A DNA stretch of 64,000 nt from an uncultured Clostridia bacterium (GCA_944390995.1 CALXSA010000001.1:62001-126000); one strand, 5' to 3'; positions 30,716-41,826 are shown, counted from the first letter of the stretch. The notes: a model not told the origin generated them from the letters alone. Numbers and translations: made by a program.

Positions 30716-33700
30716 ATGAGTAAACTATTTGAAAGAGCAATTGCGTTAATTTTAGTTTTAATTTTAACTACAGCAAACCTATTTTTGATTGGAGGATACA
30801 CATACGTGTATGCATTAAGCGACGAGCAGCTAAGTAGGCAAGATGCCGAAACAAACCACAGAAACGTCGAATTTAATGCATATTTTAATGATGGCTTGCA
30901 TAGCCAGATGTTTGAAATAAATAGCGAGGAAGCAATGCTAAGTATAAGGCTTAATGTTGTGGACGCCGGCTATTTGGAAAACGGAGTAATAGAATTCCAA
31001 AATGCGAATTTTAAATTAAAAGACGGCATAAGCAATGAAAACATACAAAGCGTTGATGTAAACAATAACAGAATAGTGTTAAACAAAGTAAATAACGGTT
31101 CAGATATTACTATAGAACTTCCAATAGAGATATTAAAAAATGAGAATGTTTCTACAGACTATTTTAACAAAGAAACAGTAACTAGATTTACAGGAACATA
31201 TGTAGATGGCGAAGGTGACGAATACAACATAGAAAAAGAAGTATCAAACAGGCTTTCATGGAGTGCTACAACGGAAGCTGAATTAAAAGCAGAAAACACT
31301 AAGTTTATACCATATGGAGAGAATGGAAATCTTGGAGTATTGGTTCAAACAAAGATTAGCTCAAACATAAAAGATGCTACTTTACCAATAAAAACAACTA
31401 ACATAGAAGTTACAGCACCTACAATAAATAGCACTTATCCTACATCTGCTACAGTAGTTGCACTTAAAACAGAAGCAACAAATGGAAAAACAGATGGCTT
31501 AGACTTTGGAAATGCCAACTATACATACAATGCAGAAGAAGGAAAAGTAAGCATAAATACTTCAAACCTAGAAGACAGCATATCATGGAAAAATGGTGTG
31601 GACGAATACTTAGTTACATATTTGTTTGAGGGAGAAGAAATATATGGTTATGCTACCGAAAACGGAATTGATAGCACAACAGATATAACTTCAAATATAA
31701 CTGTTTATGGTGGGGAAGAATTAAGCGTAACTAATAATATAAACATTCCAGTTCAATATACAGAAAAACTTAATAATGTTACAGATTTTAGCATATCTGC
31801 ACCAGCAACTTTATCTAAAGGATATATTTACACAAACTATAGTGCAGACAACAAAGTAGAAACAGAATACACAAACAAATACACAGTAACAATACCAAGT
31901 GCAAAACTGATTAGCAGCATACAATTCACACAAAGTGTTGATAAATTCTTAACAGCAGAAGATGAAGAAGGACTTACAACAATAGGAAGCAACAATTATG
32001 CATACAATAAAAGAATAGAAATTAGCCAAGCAATCTTTAACAAAATACTTGGAGAAGATGGAGTTATAACAGTTAAAGATAACAAAAACAATGTTTTAGG
32101 AACAATCAATAAAGACACTACAGTAGAAAATGGAGTATATGTTCTAAACTTAAATGAACAAAACAACAATAGAGTAGTTATTGAAACAACAGCTCCTATA
32201 ACAGAAGGACAATTAGAATTAAACATAGTTAAAGCAATAAAAGGCGAAATTGATTATTCAAAAGACCAAATGAAAAACTTTAGTAAAATGGAGATGGGGC
32301 TCACAGGTAAGGCAAATGAAACAAGTGAAGAATATATAGCACAAACAGAACTAAAAGAACCAGAAACAAAAGTTGACTTAGAAATAAGCAAGGCAGATTT
32401 AACAACAGTTTTAAAAAATGAAGATGTAGAAATAAGGGCAATTTTAGATAGTTCTAGTGAATATAATGCATTGTTTGAAAACCCTACTTTACGAATAGTA
32501 TTACCTTCTAGTATTAAGGAAGTAAATTTAAAAAGTGCAAATATATTATTAGAAAATGGCTTAAAAATAGACCAAGCTACTGTTACAGATGAAAATGGAC
32601 GTAAGGTTATAAATGTTACATTAAAAGGAACACAAACAGACTATTCAATAAATGCAGAATACAAGGGACCAATTATAGTACTAAACACTGACTTGACATT
32701 AGATAATTTAGCACCAAGTGCAACAGAAGCAATAGAAATGCAGTATGTAAATAGAAATGAATATGCTACTAAAGCAGAAGGAACAGTAAAAAGAGAAGTA
32801 AATATTGTAGCACCAAATGGAATAGTAACTGCAAACGGAATAGAAAATTATAAAGAGGGCGAAGGCGAAGTACAAACTATCTCAGATGAAGCACAAACAG
32901 TAGAAATAGAAACATATTCAGAAGCAAGAACAGCAACAGTTAGTGGTACAATTATAAACAACTTCTCAAACAATATTAATAATGTTAAAATTTTAGGAAG
33001 AATACCAGCAGAAGGCAATAAGAGAATAGACGAAAGTTCTGAAATGGGTTCAAACCTAACTACACCAATGGCAAGTGACTTAAAGGTAACAGGAATTGAT
33101 AGTAGCAATTACACAGTATATTATTCAGAGAATATAGATGCTACAAACAATTTGGAAGATAATGCAAATGGCTGGACAACAGAAAGAACAGCTAACTCAC
33201 GTTCTTACTTAATAGACTTTGCAAATTATGAAATGAAAACTGGAACTAAGGCAGAATTCTCATATGACATATCAATACCAGCAAACATGACACACAATAA
33301 TAGCACATATGAGATGTATAAAGTGTACTATAATAATGTTACAGATATAGGAACAATTGCAGAAAGTAAAAATTCAGCAGTTGTAGGTATGACTACAGGA
33401 CAAGGCCCAGAACTTACAGCAGAGCTAAGCTCATCAATAGAGACAATTAGAGAAGGACAAATAGTAAAGATGACAGCTAAGGTACAAAATGTTGGAGAAG
33501 TAAATGCGGAGAATGTAAAACTTACAGTATCAGCTCCACTATATACTAAGTTCGTATCATTCTATGTTGCAACAGAATTTAAGGAAGAAACAGCAAGAGA
33601 AAAAACATTAGATGTTGGAAACTTAGAACCAGGTCAAACTAGAGAAGTTTCTTACTATTTAAAAGTAAATGACAATACAATAATTGACCGTAATTCAGAC

Positions 33701-35701
33701 GAGTATATAAACATGTCAGATGAAGAAAAAGCTCAAGTGCAAGAACAAGAAGGAAAGTATCCAAAAGAAGTAGCAACAACCGCAAAAATAACAGCAACTG
33801 ATTTGGATAACCCAATCACAAGCGAGACTAGCCTAAGCATACAAGATGGTAGCATCTCAATTGAAATGATAGGTGACGCTCCAGAAAACGAGACATTATC
33901 TCAGGGCAGACAAATAGAGTATGATATTAATATATACAATATTTCAAGCTCAGAGAATTTAAGCAATGTTGTAGCATCAATTGAACTTCCAAGAGGAATT
34001 AGCTACAATAGTGCAATTGTTAGAGACAGCATAATGGCAGACAATGACACAACAGATGGTGTAAACTTCAACTCAGCTAATAACACATTACAAGTTTCTA
34101 TTCCTAGTATGGAAATACAAAAAAATATACATTTAGTTGTAACTGTAGAGGATGTAGACCAACTTGCTCCATTTATGACAACAGTAACAGCAGCTGGTGG
34201 AGAAGAACATTATTCAAACATTGTAGAGTACAATGCTGAAAAACCTGAAATAGAAATTACAGAATTAACTTCAAGTCCAAGATATGTGAAAGAAGGGGAA
34301 AATGTTACATACAAATTCCAGATAATAAATAAAGGAACTTCTTATATAAGAAATGTAAAAATCACAGATGAATTACCAGAAGAACTTACATTTGTTAGAG
34401 CCACATATACAGTAAAAGGACAAGAAGCAGCAACTACAACTTTACAAGATGGAAAAGTTGTTATAGATATTATAGAAGTAGAACCAGAAGAAACAATCGA
34501 TGTAGAGATTATTGCAAGAGCAGGTTTGTTACCAGATACTAACGACAAAGAAATACAAAACCAAGTTAGTGTATCAGCTACAAACCTTGAGAAAATAACA
34601 AGTAATCAAGTAACAAACATTATTGAGTACTACGAAGGAGCTCATACAGGTGGTGGAGCAGACCCAATCAATCCATCAGGAAGATACAAAATAACAGGTA
34701 CAGCATGGTTAGATGCCAACCAAAACGGTGAAAGAGAAGGCTCAGAAGAATTACTATCAGGCATTGAAGTAATATTGATGAATAAAGATAGGAACTCAAT
34801 AGTTAAAGACCCAGACACTAACAACGAGATGAGAACAACAACAGGCAGCGATGGTAAATACGAATTCTCTAATGTGCCATATGGAGATTATATAGTATTA
34901 TTTGCATATGATGCATCAAGATATAGCTTAACAAAATATCAAGAACAGGGAGTTGATAGTTCATTCAACTCAGATGCAATTGATGTAAACATTACAATAG
35001 ACGGAGAAAGAAGAATTGCAGGTATTACAGATATTTTAACAGTAACAAATGGAAATATAAGAGATATAGACATTGGTTTATATACTTCAGAGAAATTTGA
35101 CTTAAGGCTTGATAAATATGTAAGCAAAATTACATTAACGACACCAACAATAGGAACAAACACATATAACTACGACAATGAAGACTTAGCCAAAATAGAG
35201 GTTTTAGGACAAAACTTAGGAAAAAGTGATGTTGCTATAGAATACAAAATAGTAGTAACAAACGAAGGTGCGGTACCAGGATATGTTAGAAAGATAGTGG
35301 ACTACCTTCCAGAAGGAGTAAGATTTAATACTGAATTAAATGAAGACTGGTTCCTATCTGAAAATGGAAACATATATAACACAAGTTTGGAAAATACAAA
35401 AATTGAACCTGGCGAATCAAAAGAAGTTACTTTAGTAATAAGTCATAATATTACAAAAGTTGAAAACTTAAACAATAGTGCAGAAATCTACGAAGCATAT
35501 AATGAACAAGGCTTAGCAGATATAGACTCAACACCAGGTAACAAAGTAGAAACAGAAGATGATATGTCAAAAGCAGACGTAATATTATCATTAGTAACTG
35601 GTGGTACAACAATAATGATAATAACTCTAATACTTGGAGTTACAGTATTATTAGCATTTGGCGTTTATGAAATTAAGAGAAGGGTACTTAAGAAAAAATA
35701 A
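30716..35701 (+). CDS. Giant surface protein 'A1' with DUF11-like repeats and one SdrD-B domain
   Basis: The 1661-aa product has a signal sequence (AIALILVLILTTANLFLIGGYTYVYA), an N-terminal domain starting VEFNAYFNDGLHSQMFEINS, a long beta-rich body with repeated DUF11/CARDB-like units (for example EGQIVKMTAKVQNVGEVNAENV and EGENVTYKFQIINKGTSYIRNV), an SdrD-B/Cna-B domain at about residue 1322 (GTAWLDANQNGEREGSEELL), a last DUF11-type unit and a C-terminal helix (IIMIITLILGVTVLLAFGVYEI) with RRVLKKK. ADVILSLVTGG precedes the helix in place of LPXTG. ATG 30716 is chosen over upstream codons because of its GGAGG. It is likely to be a wall-spanning, membrane-anchored adhesin or S-layer-like fibre. 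It is paralogous to A2 and coupled to B1. Confidence 0.85.
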   Translation: MSKLFERAIALILVLILTTANLFLIGGYTYVYALSDEQLSRQDAETNHRNVEFNAYFNDGLHSQMFEINSEEAMLSIRLNVVDAGYLENGVIEFQNANFKLKDGISNENIQSVDVNNNRIVLNKVNNGSDITIELPIEILKNENVSTDYFNKETVTRFTGTYVDGEGDEYNIEKEVSNRLSWSATTEAELKAENTKFIPYGENGNLGVLVQTKISSNIKDATLPIKTTNIEVTAPTINSTYPTSATVVALKTEATNGKTDGLDFGNANYTYNAEEGKVSINTSNLEDSISWKNGVDEYLVTYLFEGEEIYGYATENGIDSTTDITSNITVYGGEELSVTNNINIPVQYTEKLNNVTDFSISAPATLSKGYIYTNYSADNKVETEYTNKYTVTIPSAKLISSIQFTQSVDKFLTAEDEEGLTTIGSNNYAYNKRIEISQAIFNKILGEDGVITVKDNKNNVLGTINKDTTVENGVYVLNLNEQNNNRVVIETTAPITEGQLELNIVKAIKGEIDYSKDQMKNFSKMEMGLTGKANETSEEYIAQTELKEPETKVDLEISKADLTTVLKNEDVEIRAILDSSSEYNALFENPTLRIVLPSSIKEVNLKSANILLENGLKIDQATVTDENGRKVINVTLKGTQTDYSINAEYKGPIIVLNTDLTLDNLAPSATEAIEMQYVNRNEYATKAEGTVKREVNIVAPNGIVTANGIENYKEGEGEVQTISDEAQTVEIETYSEARTATVSGTIINNFSNNINNVKILGRIPAEGNKRIDESSEMGSNLTTPMASDLKVTGIDSSNYTVYYSENIDATNNLEDNANGWTTERTANSRSYLIDFANYEMKTGTKAEFSYDISIPANMTHNNSTYEMYKVYYNNVTDIGTIAESKNSAVVGMTTGQGPELTAELSSSIETIREGQIVKMTAKVQNVGEVNAENVKLTVSAPLYTKFVSFYVATEFKEETAREKTLDVGNLEPGQTREVSYYLKVNDNTIIDRNSDEYINMSDEEKAQVQEQEGKYPKEVATTAKITATDLDNPITSETSLSIQDGSISIEMIGDAPENETLSQGRQIEYDINIYNISSSENLSNVVASIELPRGISYNSAIVRDSIMADNDTTDGVNFNSANNTLQVSIPSMEIQKNIHLVVTVEDVDQLAPFMTTVTAAGGEEHYSNIVEYNAEKPEIEITELTSSPRYVKEGENVTYKFQIINKGTSYIRNVKITDELPEELTFVRATYTVKGQEAATTTLQDGKVVIDIIEVEPEETIDVEIIARAGLLPDTNDKEIQNQVSVSATNLEKITSNQVTNIIEYYEGAHTGGGADPINPSGRYKITGTAWLDANQNGEREGSEELLSGIEVILMNKDRNSIVKDPDTNNEMRTTTGSDGKYEFSNVPYGDYIVLFAYDASRYSLTKYQEQGVDSSFNSDAIDVNITIDGERRIAGITDILTVTNGNIRDIDIGLYTSEKFDLRLDKYVSKITLTTPTIGTNTYNYDNEDLAKIEVLGQNLGKSDVAIEYKIVVTNEGAVPGYVRKIVDYLPEGVRFNTELNEDWFLSENGNIYNTSLENTKIEPGESKEVTLVISHNITKVENLNNSAEIYEAYNEQGLADIDSTPGNKVETEDDMSKADVILSLVTGGTTIMIITLILGVTVLLAFGVYEIKRRVLKKK

Positions 35702-35721
35702 GAAAGAAAGGAGGATATAAA

Positions 35722-38700
35722 ATGAAAACTAAAATAGCAAAAATCATGATATTTGCAGTAATATTAGTTGTTGCCCTATTTGGAACTGTAAACATATTAA
35801 AAAACAAAGTTTTTGCTGCTGAAGGTACAAGTACTACTAGAGCTTCTACTTCTACTGCTGATACAGGAGAAAGAGTGGAAGGCGAGCCAGACCCAGATGC
35901 GTATAACTACGAAAGTTCTTGTGGTTCATTCTGGGAAGCAAGGGAGAAAAACTCAATGCCCTTACCATTACCAGCCTATGGAGGATACCAAATCTACTGT
36001 TCTGAGCACGGTGTAGATGCAGAAGTACTTGACAGTTACCCATATACATATAAAGAGATAGAAGCTTCAAACGGTAAAACACAAACTGGTGAACCTTGTG
36101 TTACACTAGAACCACCAGTAGGTACGATTTCTCCAATAGGCTATCAGGCAATAAATACAGCAGAATTACCACCAGTAGCAGCATACATCATATCAGATAG
36201 CCCACAGGGAGAGTGGACAGCAGAAAAACAACGTGGTTTATGGAACCTTTCTGAATACACAGGCGGCTTAATAAAAATATTAGGACACTCTGCAAATGAT
36301 GGCCCATCTAAATATGATACTGAAGGAATATACTATTACTACTATGACCAAGAAGTTAGAGGAAAAGGACTTCAGCCAGAAAATCAAACTATTACAAGCG
36401 AGCAGTTAGGAGATAACCCATCAGCAGAAGAACTTGAAAAAGTATTAAGGGTAAACATAAACACTGAAACTGGTGAATACATTGTAGGACCATTTAAAAT
36501 GAAATATACAAATGGTAGATACGATGACATCGCATTTTCTGGTATATCTAACATGGAAGTACTAGGATATAATGCGAAAGGAGAGCTTGTTAGAGGTTCA
36601 AAAGGAGACCAAGACAGCGGAGAAGAAGCTATAAAAGTAGAAAAAATAATTCTAGCTGATAAAGTAACAGGAGCCTTAGGTTCATCACAAGAACCAGACT
36701 ATTTTACACCAGACCAAGATAAGGTAGATAGAACAGAACAAGTATATCCAGAATCAGAGCAAGAATTTTACATAGTTTACTCAGACCCAAATGAAGGACT
36801 AGCAGCAGATGACGAGAACAGAGTAGCAAAAATATGCTTAAAAGTACAATTCCAATATATGCTAGCATATGGTGAATATACAGAATATAACGGAACAAAA
36901 CTTACAGTTCAACAAACACACGAGCACCCTTCATTGGAAATATGCTATAAGAGAATTTATTTACAAAGTGCACACCAACAAAACCAAATCTGTGTTGATG
37001 CCATAAGAGTTCTATACGAGCAAGAACTTATTATATGTTCTGGAGACGATGAAGGAAATCCAATAGACACAACAATGGAACTTGGTGGACATGTATGGGA
37101 AGATGGAGTTGCAACTAAGGAGTCAAAAGCAGATGGTGTAAGCAATACAGATGGAGAAGGAATAGATACACCACTTCCAAATGTAAAAGTAACATTATAT
37201 GAAACAACAGATGGAAGCGATGGAGTACTTGCTACATTAATGACAGACCCAAATGAGGCAGGAATAGATGAAGCGGAAGTAATGCATAGAATTAACTCAA
37301 CACTTACAGACGAAAATGGTGATTACTTATTCAGAGGACTAAACCCAATGAAGAAGTACTATGTAACATTTGAGTATAATGGACAGACATATTTGCCTAC
37401 AGAATACTTAAATACAGGTTCGGCACAATACAATTCAGTACAAGACATGGTAAATGCAGGCTTGTATAATACAACTGAATGGGAGGTAACATCTAAAGGA
37501 ACAGAGGCAGAAACAGCAGGAAGTGTTGAAGGTGTTGACATTGGAAGAACTGAGTTCGACCAAAGGTACCAAGAAATTGCTTCATACCCAGAAAACTATA
37601 CTTCAAGCAATTCATTAGGCCAAGGCTTAAGCAAAAATGCAGTATTTACTAAACTTGACTTAATGGGATATGAATTAAGTGATAGTGGTACATACTCACA
37701 AACAGGCACACAATTAATAGATGGTTTCAAATATGACGAAAAAGGCTTAGAGACAGACGAATATGCAGAGGGAGTAATAAGCCAGAAGATTAAAGAGTTT
37801 ATTAGCTCAAACAAAAAATACCCTTCTGAAGATGAAATGAAATCAATCTATAGTGAGATTGCAGGTGGAGACCAAGAAACTTGGATGAAACTACAATTTA
37901 TAGAAGATTGCTACATTAATGCATATTCAGGCTCACCATTGAATGGCGGACAAGTAGACTTGTATCCAGTATACGACCAATTTAAGATTAACAAAGCAAT
38001 AAATGGAACATACGACATGAGTTCGGACATTATAGATGGTGTAGAATATAAGCCAATATATCCTGGACAATACTATGTAAACTTAGGTCTATGGAGAAGA
38101 CAAGAGTTTGACATGGCACTTAGAAAAGACGTATACAAAGCAGCACTAAAAATAAACAATAAAACAGTAGTATATGACTACAATCAAAGAAACATAGATA
38201 AACCAGAAGATGGAGAAAATGGAACAAACAATGAAAGCGGACAAGACAATGAATCATACTGGGATATTAATGTAAGAATGTCAGACTATAATGCATACTA
38301 TGGAGCATCATATAATGACAGCGGAAGCGAAGGATATAACAGAGAGTTATATCAGGAAGATTATGATTACGATAGTGCAGCACTTGGACATCCAGGTTCA
38401 GACTTAGAGGTATACATCACATATAAGATTACTCTTAGAAACCAATCGATGAGTATCGAAGGAAAGATTAAAGAGGTAGTCGATTACTATGACAATGAAT
38501 TTACATTTAAGCCAAATCTATCTTGGATAATGTTCCAAACTGAAGACAGCTTAGGAGAGCCAGACGAAAACGAATATTATGCAATGATGGAACAAGAGCA
38601 AAGCGTAATAGATGGAGAAAGCACAGCAGCTACATCATTTATCTCAGGCTCAAGTGATGCGAATGCTTCAGATAGTAGCCGTTATGGAAATGAAGGAACA

Positions 38701-41235
38701 CTTGATGGACATAAGAGCGTATATGTAAAAGGACTAGAAAATGAACAATTACAAACTGGTGAAATGGCATTCATTTATCTAACATTTGAAGCAAATAAGG
38801 ATGGCAATGGAAAGATAATATTAGATGATGAAAGCAGTCCAAAGGATAACATCGCAGAAATAAACGGATATGAAACATACTATAGAGATGGAACAGAGCT
38901 TCCAAACGGTGTTACAAAGGGTTCTGGAGACATAGCAGGCCTACTAGACAGAGACTCTAACCCAGGTAATGCAGATGAAGACCTAGAAGGTAAATTAAAT
39001 GAAGACAAGTTCGAGAAATACTTTGAGGATGATACAGATAGAGCGCCAGCACTAAGAATTATAATAGATGAAGATGGAATAAGAAGGGCTAATGGTACTG
39101 TTTGGGAGGATGACAGAACAGAAGACCAAAGCGGTGCTAAAATAGGAAACGGCATAAGGGAAGACGGCGAAATTGGTGTAGCAGGAGTTACAGTTCAGTT
39201 AGTAGAAAAATGCATAAATGGAGCAGAATACATATGGCAACAAACAACAACAGATGAAAATGGTGCTTACAGCTTTGAAAGCTATATACCTGCCGACTAT
39301 GTAATAAGATTCTACTATGGTGATACTGAAGCAACAGCACTTTCAAACACAATAAGTGGTTCTGGTGCAAATGTAACTTCATATAATGGTCAAGACTTTA
39401 AATCTACAACATATCAAGTAGGTATAGACCAAAACGGTGCTACAGACGAACAAGGAAGATACCAAGGATATGTAAATACAGAAACACAAAACGTAAGTGG
39501 AAAATACAATGCAAATAAAAATTCACCTACAGATGACACATATGGATACGACATATATAAAGCAGACAGCGATACAACAAATTACTCAGATGCAAAAGAC
39601 ATTTGGAGCACAGACAATAGAAGCGGTCAAAGCATAATCGGACCTGTACAATCTGCAAGAGAAATACAAGGAAGACAAGCAGTAAATGACTACAGTACTA
39701 CAGGAGTTACAAACCATGTTGCAGAAGTATTAGCATCAGCATATGAAAGACCAACATATAATGGAACTGCATATACAGATGAGGAATTGGCAGCATTGCA
39801 TCAAGAACTTATGAATGAAACATACATGACTTCAGAAACTGGTGTAATTGTAGTAGAATTTGAGTATAATAGACAGCAAACAGGTAAAGACCAAGCAAAG
39901 GATAATGGCAACGGAGTAGCTACAGGAGACAACATATATAATGGTGAATACACACTTGCAAACATAGACTTAGGTTTAACAGAAAGACCAAAAGCACAAC
40001 TTGAAATTGATAAATCTATTTCTAATATAAATGTAACACTTGCAAATGGAACAACACTATTTGATATAACCGGTTCAGCAAACAACGCATTATGGCAAGA
40101 CCACAAAGAATACAATTTAATGGATAAACAGGAAGATGGAATGTATGAAAACTATTATGGAAAGAACCATAGATATGCATTAAGAACAGAAAACAACGGT
40201 GTAAATGATATTGTAACAGGAACAGATAAAGGTTTAGTACAGCTTACAATGGACGAAGAATTAATGCATGGTGCAACTATAAGAATTACATACTTGGTTA
40301 AAGTTAAAAACGTTGGTGAGACAGACTATGTAGATGATGCAACTAAGGACTTCTACTATAAAGGAGTAGCAGACGGAGCAGCAGTTGCAACAACATCAGC
40401 AGACGAGTTACTAGACTGTGTACACAACAATTTACAGTTTGATGCTTCAAACGAAAAGAATACTCAAAGTGGCTGGTCAATAATAGATAAAGGCACAATA
40501 GTACCAAATACTACAGAAAATACTCCAGAAAACTTGATAAATGCTAAATTAGAAGGACAAGTAAATGGCTTTAACAACATAATTCATTCAACTTCATATG
40601 GAGCAGCATTAGAGCCAGGAGGAGTAGTACAAGGAGAATTAGTATTAACACAATTAATAACACCTGAAAATACAGACGACGATTTAACATACAACAATAT
40701 GGTAGAGATAGTAAAAACAACTAATACAGCAGGTAGAAGAATGGCTTACTCAGTAGTAGGTAACCAAGACCAAACACAAGACAATGCATCAGAGGTTGAC
40801 GCAAGTGCTGCTGAGAGAGTAGTAATCTTACCACCATTTGGTCAAACACCAATCTACTATGTACTAGGTGCAATAATTGGAATTATACTAATAGCCGGAA
40901 TAGTATTAATAATAGTAAAAGTAAATAAAAGAGGCAAAGGCCCAGACGGCGGTTCAGATGGAACTCCAGATGGAAACCCAGAAGGAGAACCACCAGTAGA
41001 TGGAACACCAAGCGGTGACAAATCTTCAGAAGAAGCAGAGCCAGTAGAGGAAGCATCAAATGAGGATAAATCTTCAGAGGGAGAAACGCCAGTAGAGGAA
41101 ACATCAAATGAGGATAAACCGCAAGAAGGTGGCGAGCCAAATGGAAATGACACAAAGCAAAATGATGAAGCACCAAATGAGCAAACACAGAATGAAACTC
41201 CAAATGATGGAGAGGACTCGGAACAGAACAAGTAA
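35722..41235 (+). CDS. Giant surface protein 'B1' with two SdrD-B-like domains
   Basis: The 1837-aa product has a signal or anchor at residues 6-30 (KIMIFAVILVVALFGTVNIL), an N-terminal module with cysteines (SSCGSFWEAREKN and YQIYCSEHG), SdrD-B-like domains at about 453 (LGGHVWEDGVATKESKADG) and 1121 (RRANGTVWEDDRTED...IGNGIREDGEIGVAGVTV), DUF11-like units with PNLSWIMFQ, and a membrane helix near 1707-1732 preceded by ERVVILPPFGQTPIYY. The last 105 residues after the helix are acidic and repetitive. It is 20 bp downstream of A1, behind AAAGGAGG. It is paralogous to B2. The A/B pairing suggests a two-component surface structure. No sortase signal. Confidence 0.85.
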   Translation: MKTKIAKIMIFAVILVVALFGTVNILKNKVFAAEGTSTTRASTSTADTGERVEGEPDPDAYNYESSCGSFWEAREKNSMPLPLPAYGGYQIYCSEHGVDAEVLDSYPYTYKEIEASNGKTQTGEPCVTLEPPVGTISPIGYQAINTAELPPVAAYIISDSPQGEWTAEKQRGLWNLSEYTGGLIKILGHSANDGPSKYDTEGIYYYYYDQEVRGKGLQPENQTITSEQLGDNPSAEELEKVLRVNINTETGEYIVGPFKMKYTNGRYDDIAFSGISNMEVLGYNAKGELVRGSKGDQDSGEEAIKVEKIILADKVTGALGSSQEPDYFTPDQDKVDRTEQVYPESEQEFYIVYSDPNEGLAADDENRVAKICLKVQFQYMLAYGEYTEYNGTKLTVQQTHEHPSLEICYKRIYLQSAHQQNQICVDAIRVLYEQELIICSGDDEGNPIDTTMELGGHVWEDGVATKESKADGVSNTDGEGIDTPLPNVKVTLYETTDGSDGVLATLMTDPNEAGIDEAEVMHRINSTLTDENGDYLFRGLNPMKKYYVTFEYNGQTYLPTEYLNTGSAQYNSVQDMVNAGLYNTTEWEVTSKGTEAETAGSVEGVDIGRTEFDQRYQEIASYPENYTSSNSLGQGLSKNAVFTKLDLMGYELSDSGTYSQTGTQLIDGFKYDEKGLETDEYAEGVISQKIKEFISSNKKYPSEDEMKSIYSEIAGGDQETWMKLQFIEDCYINAYSGSPLNGGQVDLYPVYDQFKINKAINGTYDMSSDIIDGVEYKPIYPGQYYVNLGLWRRQEFDMALRKDVYKAALKINNKTVVYDYNQRNIDKPEDGENGTNNESGQDNESYWDINVRMSDYNAYYGASYNDSGSEGYNRELYQEDYDYDSAALGHPGSDLEVYITYKITLRNQSMSIEGKIKEVVDYYDNEFTFKPNLSWIMFQTEDSLGEPDENEYYAMMEQEQSVIDGESTAATSFISGSSDANASDSSRYGNEGTLDGHKSVYVKGLENEQLQTGEMAFIYLTFEANKDGNGKIILDDESSPKDNIAEINGYETYYRDGTELPNGVTKGSGDIAGLLDRDSNPGNADEDLEGKLNEDKFEKYFEDDTDRAPALRIIIDEDGIRRANGTVWEDDRTEDQSGAKIGNGIREDGEIGVAGVTVQLVEKCINGAEYIWQQTTTDENGAYSFESYIPADYVIRFYYGDTEATALSNTISGSGANVTSYNGQDFKSTTYQVGIDQNGATDEQGRYQGYVNTETQNVSGKYNANKNSPTDDTYGYDIYKADSDTTNYSDAKDIWSTDNRSGQSIIGPVQSAREIQGRQAVNDYSTTGVTNHVAEVLASAYERPTYNGTAYTDEELAALHQELMNETYMTSETGVIVVEFEYNRQQTGKDQAKDNGNGVATGDNIYNGEYTLANIDLGLTERPKAQLEIDKSISNINVTLANGTTLFDITGSANNALWQDHKEYNLMDKQEDGMYENYYGKNHRYALRTENNGVNDIVTGTDKGLVQLTMDEELMHGATIRITYLVKVKNVGETDYVDDATKDFYYKGVADGAAVATTSADELLDCVHNNLQFDASNEKNTQSGWSIIDKGTIVPNTTENTPENLINAKLEGQVNGFNNIIHSTSYGAALEPGGVVQGELVLTQLITPENTDDDLTYNNMVEIVKTTNTAGRRMAYSVVGNQDQTQDNASEVDASAAERVVILPPFGQTPIYYVLGAIIGIILIAGIVLIIVKVNKRGKGPDGGSDGTPDGNPEGEPPVDGTPSGDKSSEEAEPVEEASNEDKSSEGETPVEETSNEDKPQEGGEPNGNDTKQNDEAPNEQTQNETPNDGEDSEQNK
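41017..41112 (+). repeat. 48-bp tandem repeat in the C-terminal tail of B1
   Basis: Two 16-codon units (DKSSEEAEPVEEASNE and DKSSEGETPVEETSNE) are followed by a partial third (DKPQEG). Being in frame, copy number could vary between strains. B2 lacks these repeats. Confidence 0.7.
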
Positions 41236-41270
41236 ACATTAAATAAGTTGGCTTTGTCAGCGACTAATTA

Positions 41271-41305
41271 GAGAGAGTAGAATTTTAAATTCTACTCTCT
41301 CTTTT
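41271..41305 (+). terminator. Intrinsic terminator of the first surface operon
   Basis: GAGAGAGTAGAATTT (41271-41285) is perfectly complementary to AAATTCTACTCTCTC (41287-41301), followed by TTTT. Confidence 0.9.
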
Positions 41306-41316
41306 CTAATTGTATA

Positions 41317-41620
41317 GGAAAAATCGATAGATTTTTGCTATACAACAAGGTTAATTTACCTTGGGCTGTGCATATTCGCGAAGCGAAATGCACATGTGGA
41401 CGTCGGAAGCCTTGCTTCCGCTAACGTCCAATTTTCTTATTGTATAGAAAAAGTTCACTTTTTCTTTGAAATTCCAGCACTTTTAACGATTTTTCCGTAT
41501 ACAACAAGGTTAGGCTTCCTTGGGCTGTCCGAGCAAACCGGGGACATGTATTTCGCCGTTGCTTCAGAGACTAGCCCTGCGAAATGCCTCTCTTATGCCT
41601 TTGAAATAGGGCCAGGTTAA
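41317..41620. repeat. Intergenic repeat region with two related hairpin-led units
   Basis: GTATAGGAAAAATCG...GATTTTTGCTATAC forms a hairpin at about 41317-41345, then ACAAGGTTA and a CTTGGGCTGT block. A second unit begins near 41434 (TTGTATAGAAAAAGT) and again has ACAAGGTTAGG and CTTGGGCTGTCCGAGC. A related unit in reverse orientation lies at 54260-54400. The stretch to 41700 has no gene I can support, though a short frame reads MYFAVASETSPAK. Confidence 0.75.
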
Positions 41621-41708
41621 AAAGTTTTCGCCATGAGACCTGTCCCCAAAACGAAAAAAGCAAGGTAGCCGTAGGGCGGAGCAGCAATTTTGTAATATAA
41701 TAAAAAAA

Positions 41709-41826
41709 TTGTAACAAAAACTTAATATTTGTCGAACAAAGGTGAGGAGCCGTAAGGGGAAATGCCTAAAAATGGCAGTTTTGGTAAGTATTGTGCCTTG
41801 GAAAAGATTAAAAAAGAGGCTATAAT
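41709..41826 (+). promoter_or_regulatory. Upstream region of the second surface operon: shared element, Spo0A-box match and sigma-A promoter
   Basis: The shared 22-nt element is at 41709-41730, immediately followed by TGTCGAA at 41730-41736, a perfect match to the Spo0A box. TTGGAA (41798-41803), a 17-bp spacer and TATAAT (41821-41826) form the promoter. A single 0A box about 85 bp from -10 is suggestive only. Confidence 0.55.

Noticed and set aside
40857..41239. Ser/Pro-rich minus-strand frames opposite the B1 tail
   Set aside because: They arise from the low-complexity acidic repeats on the coding strand.
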